Shown here one piece after another: positions 36,107-46,439 of a stretch of 64,000 bases of DNA. The translations under genes and the position numbers were made by a program. Every line of letters starts with the position of its first letter. The stretch's first letter is position 1. This DNA is from Torymus aiolomorphi (taxonomy: Eukaryota > Arthropoda > Insecta > Hymenoptera > Torymidae): positions 215,125,376-215,189,375 of the forward strand of contig CM070873.1 of NCBI GenBank assembly GCA_036365515.1, in the 5' to 3' direction. The notes under the pieces were generated by a model. The model saw only the letters and a list, made by a program, of their open reading frames with translations. It was not told where the DNA came from and ran no database searches.

Positions 36107-36242
36107 TAATAGTACATTTCGATACTAGTGCGAGGATTTGATTTTCCCCTCGTGTGACTGTTTGCACCCGAGCGAAGCGAGGGTGAAAAGGTCACACGAG
36201 GGGAAAATCAAATCCTCGCACTAGTATCGAAATGTACTATTA
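36107..36242. repeat. Perfect palindrome, 52-bp arms, GAGCGAAGCGAG core, copy 2
   Basis: 36107-36158 and 36191-36242 are exact reverse complements (TAATAGTACATTTCGATACT... through CTCGTGTGAC). The 32-bp loop contains CACCCGAGCGAAGCGAGGGTG, itself palindromic. Same family as 5611-5742. Perfect arms mean recent origin or ongoing gene conversion. Confidence 0.9.
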
Positions 36243-36344
36243 AGATCTGTAAAGTGTATTCATATAAATTTTCGCATATCATTAGAAATTGTTTATAAAT
36301 TAATCGCATTTTAATTATCGCAGAAAAAAACTTACATAAAATGT

Positions 36345-36420
36345 TCGCCCTGACCGAGAATCGAACCCACGACCCTTGGGTTACTACGCACGCACGCTAT
36401 CCATTACGCTATCGCTCGCA
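36345..36420 (-). repeat. tRNA-like SINE head fragment
   Basis: On the minus strand, an A-box-like TAGCGTAATGG (36401-36411) and a B-box GGTTCGATTC (36358-36367) have tRNA spacing. The acceptor ends do not pair properly, so this is a tRNA-derived SINE or tRNA pseudogene, not a working tRNA. No SINE tail was identified. Confidence 0.55.
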
Positions 36421-36961
36421 TGAAAGAATTGGGACATTTCCATCTACTTAAGCTACATTATCCGTATTTATTCAATATTAATATTTCATTTTAATTATTC
36501 ATCTAATATATTAATGGTTTTTAATAATTATTTATATTTACACACTATTTTAAGAAAATGAGTAAATTATGATAAGACGTTAATTAATTAAATTCGATTT
36601 ACTTAAAATATTTAGTGCCGGTAAAGTAGAAATCTTTGGTATGAAAACGTCTATATTTTTTATTGAAATGAAATATTAGCTTTATTCTAAAGTGCTATCT
36701 AAAAGAAAGTTTAGATTTTTCAAATTTTCATTCTGTAAATATTTACTTTCTTTAAGAAAATGGTTTTTTATTCCTGCTATGTCATCATCTTAATTAAACA
36801 ATTTCGTACTAAATTCTGAGATCCCTATACGTTATCAGCCCATGAATTTTATTTTTTTCATCACATCTAAATGAAAATTTTAGGAAAAAGCGTTCGCTCA
36901 CGCCCCAAAACCCAATAAAAAAATAAATTTTTTTTTTAATAAAATTTTTCAAATTAAAAAA
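36421..36961. other. AT-rich noncoding stretch
   Basis: No gene, RNA or repeat recognised. Confidence 0.45.
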
Positions 36962-38478
36962 AAAAACCGCTGCCAATTCATTGGCACGTAGCTTCCTCAA
37001 ACTTGATTTACTGATTCCTTTAATTAATTTTTACTTCCAATATTTAAAATTTCATACTTTATTTTGTACGATGTAAACGGCTTAAAATCGTTTTTATAAG
37101 TCTAACAACTCGTCAGGAGTTGATTTTACACGAGAATATTAAATAGAACACATTATTAATATTAATAGAACACGGAACACACAGAACACACATACTTATG
37201 TAGAAAGGCCCCCGGACACCAGCTGACGGACAAGGCCGCAAGGCCAAAAGTGTCGCCGCAATTGAGTCTCTGAGTCAATGCTATAAGTATTAGAAAATAT
37301 TAATATTTTAATTCTCTTTCAAATGCTACCCATCACATTCAGATACATAGAGCCATCCTCAATACATTTAAAAAAAATTGGGAAAATTTTATGGAAAATA
37401 TTAACTTGAAACTTTTTTAAATATCTTTGAAATTTAAGGACCAATCATTTTGCCCGAATAACTCGACCGAAAACTATCCAAAATCCACCTCTACGAGGAA
37501 TTTTGAAGCGCTTAAGTCAATTTTTACTCCCGCAATAGTTGGACATACCAAACTCATTTTTTTCATTTTTCAATGTTTACGTTTTCATTAATAACAAAAG
37601 AACCGTAATAGCTAGACAAATAATTTTTTTTAGAAAATATAGGTCTTGAAATTCTCTTTCGAATACCGCCCACCCGATTCAAATACATAAAGCCGTTCTC
37701 GAGAAATTATGATTTAAAAAAAAAGTGAAAAAAATTTTAACCTCAAATATCTCCGAAATTTATGGATCAATCCTTTTGCCCAAAGAACTCAATCGATTGT
37801 GATACAAAATGTACCACTAAAAAAAATTTCAAACTGATTAAGCCAATTTTACTCTAGTTATTGAACGACAAAAAAAAACACTTTTTTTTATAAATTATTT
37901 TTTTTCTCCAAAAATAATGAATAAAAAAACCTAAAAATTTAGTAAGTTATAGTACTCAGTATTCTTTATAACCAAAAAAATATTCATGTTAATATCTTTT
38001 TTTAATTTTGAAATATAACCTATTTACTAAAAATGACGTTTTCATGTATAACTTATGACGAAATATAGCTAACGGCTTTTTTTTTTTTTTAAATTGTAGA
38101 AAATTTGATTCTGCATACAGAGAATTTATCGTATATAAATAATATTTGTTCTAAATATAAAAAAAATTGAAAATAAAAATTTTGAAAATTTAAAAATGGC
38201 GATAAAAAACAAAAAAATCGATTTTGATAAAAATAAAATATTGTTGACCCCAATTGTTGAAGCAAAATCTGAAAAAATGATCACTCTCTCGTTAAAATCG
38301 GTTGAGTAGATCATGAGATATCAGAGTATACGGACATACACACACACACACACACACATCCATACGGACATTTTCTAAAAATGGTGTATTTCGATTCCAA
38401 ATTTTCTATACAACATTCCTAAGACATTATCTCACAAACTTTTTTTTTACTATCACAAAGCTTCCTCTAGGAGGAAGC
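36962..38478 (-). mobile_element. HINE/DINE-like element, subfamily B, full length, reverse
   Basis: Reverse 3' end at 36966-36998 (CCGCTGCCAA, TTCATTGGCACG, TAGCTTCCTC), subfamily B interior, (AC)n at 38338-38358, reverse leader, and terminal palindrome GCTTCCTCTAGGAGGAAGC (38460-38478) followed by AAT. About 1.5 kb. It lies between the two parts of the Transib transposase gene. Confidence 0.75.
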
Positions 38479-38631
38479 AATAATTATTTTTACAATTATA
38501 TTTGCTAAAAAATTGAATTGATATATTTTGACTTAAATCCAGTATATTAAAAAAATCTTTAAAAAAATAAAATAACATAGAAAACTTTTTAGAACTTAAT
38601 GATTACTTTTTTATAATTTAGTAACACATCC

Positions 38632-38770
38632 CTGGTAGAAATGGTAACCATCCGCTCGCCATCCGTTCACCAAATCGCAAAGGTTTGGCCAACCGTTTAA
38701 CCAACGGTTGGTAATAATTACCGCTTATTTCGTCACGGAATAAGCCTTGTGGTTGGCCAATAAATGCTAT
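38632..38770 (+). repeat. CCCTGGTAGAAA-ended repeat
   Basis: Begins CCCTGGTAGAAATGGTAACC and contains GGCCAACCGTTTAACCAACGG. A related terminus in the opposite sense is at 55645-55672 (TTTTCTACCAGGGTAGC). Probably the end of a small DNA transposon; the partner end was not found. Confidence 0.45.
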
Positions 38771-38829
38771 AATAAGAAAAGCGATTTCTTGATGCAAATA
38801 AATGGCTCATTAGCTTCGTAAATGGTGGC

Positions 38830-40085
38830 CGATGACGAAGTCTAGGTGGTGCGCGCCGTAGGTTTGTGGCTCTAGGTGTTAGAACTCATCGAATGCGTCG
38901 TCTAGGTGTTCAGGATGACCGATTACGGAGTCTATGTAGTGCGCTCCGTAGGTTTTTGCATCTAGGTGTCGGATTGCATCCCATGTGTGGTCTAGGTGAT
39001 CGAGGTAGCTGATTACGGAATCTAGGTGGTGCGCACCCTAGGTTTTTGGCTGTAGGTGTTGGATCTCATCGAATGCGTCGTCTAGGTGTTCAGGGTGACC
39101 GATTACGGAGTCTAAGTGGTGCGCTCCGTAGGTTTGTGGCTCTAGGTGTTAGAACTCATCGAATGCGTCGTCTAGGTGTTCAGGATGACCGATTACGGAG
39201 TCTATGTAGTGCGCTCCGTAGGTTTTTGCATCTAGGTGTCGGAATTCATTCCATGCGTCGTCTAGGTGTTCGAGGTAGCCGATGACGATGTCTAGGTGGT
39301 GCGCTCCGTGGTTTTTTGCATCTAGGTGTATGAACACATCGAATGCGTGGTCTAGGTCTTTGGGGTAGCCGATGACGGAGTCTAGGTGGTGCGCACCGTA
39401 GGTTCTTGGCTGTAGGTGTTGAATCTCATCGAATACGTGGTCCAGGTGTTCGCGGTAGTCGATTACGGAGTCTAGGTGGTGCGCACCGTAGGTTCTTGGC
39501 TGTAGGTGTTTGATCTTATCGAATACGTTGTCCAGGTGTTGTATTCGGAGTAGCCGATTACGGAGTCTAGGTGGTGCGCACCGTAGGTTTTTGGCTGTAG
39601 TGTTGGATCTCATCGAATGCGTCGTCTAGGTATTCAGGGTGACCGATTACGGAGTCTAGGTGGTGCGCTCTGTAGTTTTTTGCATCTAGGTGTCGGAATT
39701 CATTCTAAGCGTCATCTAGATTTTCGGGATAGACGATGACGATGTCTAGGTGGTGCGCTCCGTAGTTTTTTGCATCTAGGTGTTGGAACACATCGAATGT
39801 GTGGTCTAGGTCTTTGGGGTAGCCGATTACGGAGTCTAGGTGGTGTGCACCGTAGGTTCTTGCCTGTAGATGTTGAATCTCATCGAATACGTGGCCCAGG
39901 TATTCGGGGTAGCCAATAACGATGTCTAGATGGTGCGCTGCGTAGTTTTTTGCGTCTACGTGTCGGAATACATTCCATGCGTGGTCTAGATGCTCGGGGT
40001 AGCTGATGGCGGTGTCTAGGTAATGCGCTCCGTAGTTTTCCTCGTCCACCACGTTTGCGATGCATTCCAACACCTGGAGCCAATA
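38830..40085 (-). repeat. 90-bp (30-codon) minisatellite array, minus orientation
   Basis: About 14 units with GTCTAGGTGGTGCGC recurring every 90 bp (39020, 39110, 39200, 39290, 39380). Read on minus, each unit encodes 30 residues, YGAHHLDSVIGYPEHLDD followed by a variable AFDEIQHLQPRT-like part. Because 90 is divisible by 3, the frame stays open for 154 and 131 codons with few stops. Two half-unit variants (HLDAKN and HLQPRT) alternate, hinting at a higher-order unit. I do not recognise a protein family. Confidence 0.85.
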
Positions 40086-40109
40086 AACTATGGAGCACAC
40101 TACTAAAAT

Positions 40110-40925
40110 ATCATGATCAGCTCTCCCAAAAACCTAGACCACGCATTCGATGTGTTTCAACACCTAGATGCAAAAAACTACGGAGCGCACAACCTAGACA
40201 TCGTTTTCGGCTACCACGAACACCTGGGCCTCGTATTCGATAAGATCCAACATCTACAGCCAAGAACCTACGGTGCGCATCACCTAGACTCCGTAATCGG
40301 CTACCCGAACGACCTAGACTACACATTCGATGTGTTCCAACACCTAGATGCAAAAAACTACGGTGCGCACCACCTAGACATCGTTTTCGGCTACCCCGAA
40401 CACCTGGGCCACGTATTCGATAAGATCCAACATCTACAGCGAAGAACCTACGGTGCGCACCACCTTGACTGCGTAATCGGCTACCCCAAAGACCTAGACT
40501 ACGCATTTGATGTGTTCCAACACCTAGATGCAAAAAACTACTGAGCGCACCACTTAGACAGCGTCATCGGCTACCCCGGACACCTAGACGACGCATTCGA
40601 TGAGATCCAACACCTACAGCCAAGAACCTGCGGTGCGCACCACCTAGACTCCGTAATCGGTCACCGGGAACACCTAGACGACGCATTCGATAAGTTCAAA
40701 CATCTAGAGCCACAAACCTACGGTGCGCACCACCTAGACTCCGTCATCGGCTACCCAGACCACTTAGACCACACATGGAATGCATTCCGACACCTAGATG
40801 CAAAAAACTGCGGAGTGCACCACCTAGACATCGTCATCGGCTACCCCGAACACCTGGGCCACGTATTAGATTCACCCTGAGATCTTAACGCATAAAACTA
40901 CGGATCGCACCACCTAGAGTCCATC
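40110..40925 (+). repeat. 90-bp (30-codon) minisatellite array, plus orientation
   Basis: About 9 units of the same repeat, inverted relative to 38830-40085 and separated from it by about 25 bp. The plus frame is open for 143 codons (40113-40544) with NYGAHHLDIVFGYPEHLG-like units, then a TGA. Together the arrays form a ~2-kb imperfect palindrome. Confidence 0.85.
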
Positions 40926-41076
40926 ATCGGCCACCCCCAAGTATAAAATCCCTCCCTCCTTATAGCAATACTATAACAGCATTATAGTAATACTATAATA
41001 GTATTATAATGCATTACATACTAACAGTGTACATGAATATTTTGAAATAGATATTATTTCAGTACAAATATAAATT
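40926..41076. other. AT-rich spacer with short inverted TATAGTA motifs
   Basis: Contains CTATAACAGCATTATAGTAA and a similar following unit, able to form weak hairpins. Lies just upstream of the Transib transposase core. Confidence 0.4.
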
Positions 41077-41986
41077 ATGGACTTTTTAGTGCGGTTATCA
41101 TTAAAAAATAAATTAACATTTCTTAAAATAATTATTATTGTATCTAAAGCCACTAGAGAAAGAAAGTCTACTCGTATATCATTTGTGGAGTCTTCGGAAC
41201 GAAGTAAAAGAAGAAAAATTTTAAATGTAAGGGCGTCGAACGATGATAATTTACTTTGTGCAGCAGTTCCAACAATTTTACGATCACAAGGGAATACTTC
41301 AGCAGCCGTACTTGTAAAAGAAGTAATCAATACTTCACCAAATGGAGCAAAAACAATTGCAAGTTCTTTGAAAACCACTTCGGACTATTAAAAATACACA
41401 CCTGATGAAGCGTTATCATTAATAATCTCTAATAATTTAATGAAAGGACAATATAAAGTTTTGTACAGTGGTACAAAATCGAGAAATTGTAATATTTATC
41501 CTAGTTACTATAGAATTTTACAAGCAAAAAATGCGGCTTACCCTCCTGATATTAAAATTACAGAACAAATTTGTGAAATTTCGTTACAAACTGTTTTAAA
41601 TCATACGAGTAAACGACTTTAACAAAGTTTAACTTCGTTAAATTTTAATTCTGAAGAAAAAAAACAGTTGTTATTAATATGTAAATATGGGTTTGATGGG
41701 AGCTCTGGTCATTCAAGTTATAAACAACTATAGAGTGGAATCAATGTAAATGATCAAAGTCTTTTTCTAACATGTTTAGTTCCCCTACAGCTAAAAGATA
41801 TTACTACAGACCAAATTATGTAGGAAAATCCAAAACCAGCATCAACACGTTTTTGTAGACCTATCAGAATGCAGTGGGATCGTGGAATCGATGAACTTTC
41901 AAAACAGGAGTACAAAACTTTAGATGACGAAATAAAACAATTGTCAAGTACATTTTTCTGTGCATCTGACAATGATTGATGGCAAA

Positions 41987-42054
41987 GTAAATATTATTAA
42001 TTCAATTTACTTTTATATTTTATATAAAATTTTAAATGATTTGTTTTATACTAG
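41987..42054 (+). other. Intron-like gap in the Transib transposase
   Basis: Donor AAA/GTAAAT and acceptor ATACTAG/ATG. Removing these 68 bp joins MIDGK directly to MANALMN, as expected for the family. A similar 75-bp gap with GTAAAA...TTTTAG is at 42896-42970 and joins EIT to GIDL. Confidence 0.6.
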
Positions 42055-42169
42055 ATGGCAAATGCTTTAATGAATATGTCCAGCATGGTCTGTAATATTT
42101 GCAGAGCAAAAATTTCAGAAATGAATGATTTGAAGAAAATTTCTAAAAGAGAAGAAAGTCAAACTTCAC

Positions 42170-42537
42170 TTAAGGTGATGTTATATACCGACATAATTTT
42201 AAAAAGAGTACATCTCATGAAAATACCAATAGAATCATCCACAAAAAATTCTGAGTATAGTATTTACATATACGGAGCGCCTGACAGACGTGTTTTTCCA
42301 AAAAAATGATCAGAGTTTATTTAATTAAATAAAAACCGTACTGTCGGTAAGTAGGAATCTGCAATTGACCTATTTTTAAAACGAGCACAGCTAACGAAAA
42401 TACTAATAGAATCGCTCAAAAAAATTTTCTGAATATAGTGTTTACGTGTCCGGAGCGCCTGACAGTCGTCTTTTTCCAAATAAACCTTTGAATGCTGATT
42501 TAAAAAATATTGAAATTAGGGTATCACATCACCTTAA
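42170..42537 (+). mobile_element. TTAA-type MITE with internal dimer, copy 2
   Basis: TTAAGGTGATGT at the left and ACATCACCTTAA at the right, with two tandem ~165-bp units inside (CATACGGAGCGCCTGACAGA near 42271; GTCCGGAGCGCCTGACAGTC near 42450). It interrupts the Transib coding region, which resumes at LPVLHTLIHF right after it. Inverted relative to 9590-9960. Confidence 0.75.
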
Positions 42538-43536
42538 CTTTAGTCTTCCTGTATTGCACACGTTAATTCATTTTTTGATTGCTTATTGCATATAGCTTAT
42601 AGATTAGAGTTTAAAAAATGGAGGTTTTGTATCTTATAATTTGAATTCTATGTAAATATAATACTATTATATATTAGTATGATATTATTATTATTATTAT
42701 CATTATTATTGTATTAGGCAAACAAAAAAGATGGTACAAAACTAATGTTAGAAAATCGAAAAAAACGATTCAAACTAGATTTTTAAACGAGCTTTCTTTA
42801 AGGGTTGATTTTACGAAACAAGACTTTGGAACGACAAATGATGGTAATACTGTTCGAAGATTTTTCGAAAATCAATCAGTCAGCTGAAATTACAGGTAAA
42901 ATCAATTTTTTTTAATATTCGTTTTTCAATTCTCTATTTTATTATCAAATTACATATATTATAATTTTAGGAATTGATTTAATATTAATAGACCGATTTC
43001 CCAACATTCTGATTTGTATTTCCTGTAATTATAGTATTAACTATTCAGCATTTCATGAATATTGTATTGAAACGGCACAATTATTAGTATCTCTGTATCC
43101 GTGATTCTATATATCCATAACCGTCCATAAGACACTCCTTCATGGATCGTCTGTAGTGAAAACTTGTATTTTGCCCATAGGATATTTCACTGAAAAAGTT
43201 TTAGAAACGTCTCACAAAATATGCAAATTAATACGAAAATGTTTTAGCTGAAAGACATCACGACTGCAGACGAATATTGATATATTTCAGAGACTTTTCT
43301 GTGCTCCGATCTCTTTATATCAATGTTTAATGTTACAATAAAAGAATTAAAAAGAAAATTTCCATCAGCAGTCATTAAGATGCTTTTAGATGGAATTAAT
43401 TTGATTGATGAAAACAGTAGCTCAGACGATGACTCTGATTAACATATGTACATAAGATATAAAACAACTGTAATTTTTTTGTAATTTTCTATAGCTTTTT
43501 AAAATAAATTTTGTATTGGTTTAAACTTTTATCTAA

Positions 43537-44317
43537 CAAGGAAAGTACCCGAACTGTCAAATTCAAAAAAATTCCAAACCCATATTAAAAAGTAGGCCTC
43601 CATGCGAGATTCACGAAACCATTTGTTTTATCGGCTGAGAAGCGCTTTATAAGGGTTAAAATCACCCTTAAAGTTTACCCCCAAGAAACGTTTTTTTTAT
43701 ATATCTCGGCTTCTACTTAACTTTTTTTAACGAAACAAAATGGAAAGAGTTTCTTATTAAAAAGCCAAGAAATCCGTGGTAGTATGAACATTAAGGGTTG
43801 CATCCCTTATTTTTTAGAGGGTGAAATTGTGTTTTTTTAAGAATAATTTTTGTTGTGAGAATTCATAAAATAATTAAAAATAGGTCAAAACATTATTTTT
43901 ACCAACTACAATAAATAACAGTTGGTGTTTTTGGGCATTCTTCGCGAAACAACCCCTTAAGAGGTGGTAAACCACCCCTAACTCAAATGAATTAGGTATA
44001 TTTTTTTGGCAATTATTTTTTTCCTTAAAATGGGTTCTTGAAGTCGTTAATCGGAATCCACAGTTAGATCCACAATAAAAATTTGAAAATAGTGAATTCA
44101 ATATGGCGAAAAATTTTTTAGAAATATTTTAAATTCCACGAAAAATAGTATGTAGACCCCCTAGCGGAAATTATATTATGTAAATAAATGTATATTTATT
44201 TATCGTACGATAAACAAGTATATGATAAAAAAATAATAAATAATAGAATAATGGAGGTCTACTTTTTAATATGGGTTTGGAATTTTTTTGAATTTGACAG
44301 TTCGGGTACTTTCCTTG
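43537..44317 (+). mobile_element. Non-autonomous relative of the DDE_1-type element
   Basis: Starts CAAGGAAAGTACCCGAACTG and ends with its complement at 44317, flanked by TAA on both sides (43534-43536, 44318-44320). Inner sequence (AAGGGTTAAAATCACCCTTA, CACCCCC-like block, then TATATCTCGG) parallels the first ~170 bp of the 26876 element. About 0.78 kb, no transposase. It lies between the Transib stop codon and right end. Confidence 0.75.
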
Positions 44318-44392
44318 TAAGACTATCCAAAATCATTGTGAGTGTTTGTTATATTACTATAAAGTAAAGATAATTGATTAGAAATGAATAAA

Positions 44393-44450
44393 CGAATATT
44401 CTTAAAGTATTTGAATTTTGGCCACCATTTTAGCGATTCGGACCACTGTG
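44393..44450 (-). repeat. Transib right terminal inverted repeat with CACAGTG heptamer
   Basis: The heptamer appears as CACTGTG at 44444-44450. On the complementary strand it continues GTCCGAATCGCTAAAATGG and then CCAAAATTC, so the A-rich block sits 22-24 bases from the heptamer, matching the left end. Confidence 0.75.
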
Positions 44451-44455
44451 CAGCA
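44451..44455. repeat. Right 5-bp target duplication (CAGCA)
   Basis: Matches the left CGGCA at four of five positions. R1-A coding sequence continues directly after it. Confidence 0.6.
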
Positions 44456-45237
44456 GTCCTTCCGGGATCTCCTTCAAGGCTCGCTATCCGCGTGCTATCG
44501 CCGAACACAGTCTCTCGGGGTTCATATTGGCGATGTTCCACGGGGGCGCTTGCATGGAATCGGGACCGGCCTGCCATCACGCACACGAAACGTGATGTAC
44601 ATGTGATCGCTGCCTGTGTAGTCTTCGATCACCTTCCAGTCCTCGATTCGCGCAGCTAGGCGTTGACTTGCCAGGGTGATGTCTATGATCGTCTCCCTAT
44701 AGCCCGATCGTCTGAAGGTCGTAGTGGTACCCTGATTGAATACCACTAGATCGAGCCTACTAGCCATATCCGCGACTATGCGGCCCCTGCTGTCTGATCG
44801 GGCTTCCCCCCACTCCGGAGCTTTTGCGTTAAAGTTTCTGGCGATGACCAGTTCACCCTGCATATCCCGGGCTGCGTCCTCCAGGCCCTCCAGCTTGGCC
44901 TGGTATTTGCTGATGGACTGGCTTGGGTGAGGTATACGCTAACGTAGTACGTTTGCTCGTGCCTCACCCAAATGAAATCGCTGCCGCTCCCATGATTCGC
45001 GATGTGGATGTTTCGCGGATCACGGTTCCAGATGGCAGCCGTACCCAGATTGTCGGTATACCATCCTGGTCCATCTCTGTTCCGATACTGCTCGCTGATC
45101 AGAATAATATCGGCGTGTTTCTCGAAACAAATCTGATCCAGGAGGTCGTGAGCCGTCCTGCTTCTGTGCATGTCATCCTGCAAAACTACCGCCATTTTTG
45201 CTTTGTCTTCACTAGGGTATCCCGAAAAGTGCCACAT
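44451..45237 (-). pseudogene. R1-A ORF2, endonuclease domain, frameshifted
   Basis: Minus strand. The start ATG at 45195 (MAVVLQDDMHRSRTAHDLL) overlaps the ORF1 stop as ATGGCGGTAG. Endonuclease motifs follow: LISEQYRNRDG, GTAAIWN, then after a frameshift near 44935, ARNFNAKAPEWG, IIDITLAS and YTGSDHMYI. The usual GDFNA is RNFNA here, so the catalytic Asp is gone. The frame continues toward the endonuclease-RT linker (MNPERLCSAIA) with one stop, and ends at the Transib boundary; the remainder is at 24708-25488. Confidence 0.8.
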
Positions 45238-46370
45238 GCTCCTGATCCCGCTATGTGATTTTGGGAATCAGCTTTGTCCTGTTCGGGACATAGGAAGCAC
45301 CGCGGGGCGGCGGTGCAATCTTTAGCTATGTGATCTTGCCCTCCACAGCGAAAGCACAGCTTGCTGCGATCCGACCCTTTGCAGTCTAGGCTCAGATGGT
45401 TGAAGCCCAGACATTTATAGCAGCAGGTAATGGTCGCTCTTCTTCGTATCCTGCAGTTGACCCAGCCGACTTTTATTCCGGCGGTAGCCATCAGTTTGTC
45501 AGCGCCAGACTTCTCCACCGTAACAATGGCCATCCGCTGTTTCCTTGCGTTTGGCCGGGTTAGGAAGAACTGGAAGAAGCCATTATAGTCCTGCAGGTCT
45601 CTTTTTAGAATCTCCTTCATCTCCTCTTCTGACATGCAGCTATCGAGGTCCCTGATTTCCAGAGCAGCTGTGGCGATCAGTTCCCTCACGACAGTGCAGT
45701 CGTCGCCCGTTGCCCTTTTAAAGGCCTCTGAAAAGGAGACCCGTGATTTTGAGGTACACCCATTCAGTTCGAGGAACCCCAGGCCTGCTCTTGTTTGCCG
45801 GACCGATCGAACCTCGATCCCGCTATCTTCTGGTTTGACGGACTTCCGTATCGTGGACAATATATTCGCGTACGTCTTACCGTCTGCGGGATTTAGCACG
45901 ATCGCGTCCGGCTTTTCCCTCTTCATTTTCTTCTTCTCCTCCTGCTTCTGCTGCTGTTGTTGCGGATGCGCTTGCTGTTTCTGTTGTTGCTGATGTTGCT
46001 GTGGTTGTCGCTGCTTTTGCCCTTTCCTCTTGTTGACGACGGCACACTCTTCTTCTTCAGAAGGATCCGTGTTCTTCTCCTTCGTTAACTTTTTCTTTGT
46101 TCCTGGCGTTGGGGCTAGAGGCTGGTGCTCGAAGATCCTGCTTCTTTTTCTTTTCCCTTGATTCAGAGACCTGTAAGGGGCTCGATGCCGATCTTTTATG
46201 TCCCCCATTTATAGTCTTGGGCGTCAGGGCAGGGGAGTTCTCGCCCAGTGCCGTTTCTTTCTCGTCCAGACGTCGGCGAACCATTACGGTGGTCCGCCGT
46301 GACTCTGCAAGGGAATCCAGGGCCTTCTCCAGCGTTGAGAGTCTTTCCTTTATTGTCCTATTGACGTTTT
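45186..46370 (-). pseudogene. R1-A ORF1 (Gag-like, three zinc knuckles)
   Basis: The minus-strand frame is open 46208-45186 (340 codons): Gln-rich stretch (QQHQQQQKQQ), KTYANIL motif typical of the R1-clade ORF1, and three zinc knuckles (CYKCLGFNHLSLDC, CFRCGGQDHIAKDC, and CFLC with later His and Cys). The N-terminus continues in another frame (46284 upward; KERLSTLEKALDSLAESRR coiled-coil-like), so a frameshift near 46120-46200 breaks the gene. Three knuckles are the full R1 set, unlike the element at 18873. Confidence 0.8.
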
Positions 46371-46439
46371 TTTTGCAGCATAGTTGTGGTAAAAAGGGAA
46401 CATCCGAGCTTCAAGAAAAGAGAAGGGAAAAAAAGTCAA

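Larger units (their letters stand above)
41077..43442 (+). pseudogene. Transib transposase (RAG1-core homologue), multiply broken
   Basis: Plus-strand segments follow Transib order. Basic block SSERSKRRK, then TSPNGAK, then TPDEALSLII and NIYPSYYRILQAKNAAYPPD. KYGFDGSSGHSSYK carries the first catalytic Asp, and PKPASTRFCRPI follows. MIDGK, before an intron-like gap, carries the second Asp; a CNIC zinc site follows. After a MITE insertion come LPVLHTLIHF, EITGIDLILIDRF, LLHGSSVV and PIGYFTEKVLET (likely third, Glu). The acidic C-terminus SSSDDDSD ends at the stop at 43440-43442. In-frame stops at 41389, 41620, 41731 and 41821, plus frameshifts, show it is dead. Transib transposases cut at CACnnTG ends as RAG1 does. 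Confidence 0.85.
25489..44450 (+). mobile_element. Transib (RAG1-like) transposon enlarged by nested insertions, about 19 kb
   Basis: Ends are inverted: CACAGTGGTCCGAAACG at the left and CACAGTGGTCCGAATCG on the complementary strand at the right. They share TAAAATGnnGGCCAAAAT and then drift apart by about 60 bp. Flanks are CGGCA and CAGCA. Removing the block reunites an R1-like ORF2 in frame. Inside, on plus, is a Transib transposase split between 35520-35792 and 41077-43442. Typical Transib elements are only a few kilobases, so most of the length is inserted DNA: a DDE_1-type element (26876-35464), HINEs, MITEs, minisatellites and a SINE fragment. Inactive: the transposase has many stops. 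Confidence 0.75.

Noticed and set aside
36345..36420. Functional tRNA gene
   Set aside because: A and B boxes are present, but the 5' and 3' acceptor strands do not pair and no sensible anticodon arm forms.
38830..40925. CRISPR array
   Set aside because: Units are contiguous 90-bp tandem repeats without unique spacers, in animal DNA.
25489..44450. Maverick/Polinton-type giant transposon
   Set aside because: No polymerase B, integrase or capsid genes; ends and 5-bp duplication fit Transib instead.
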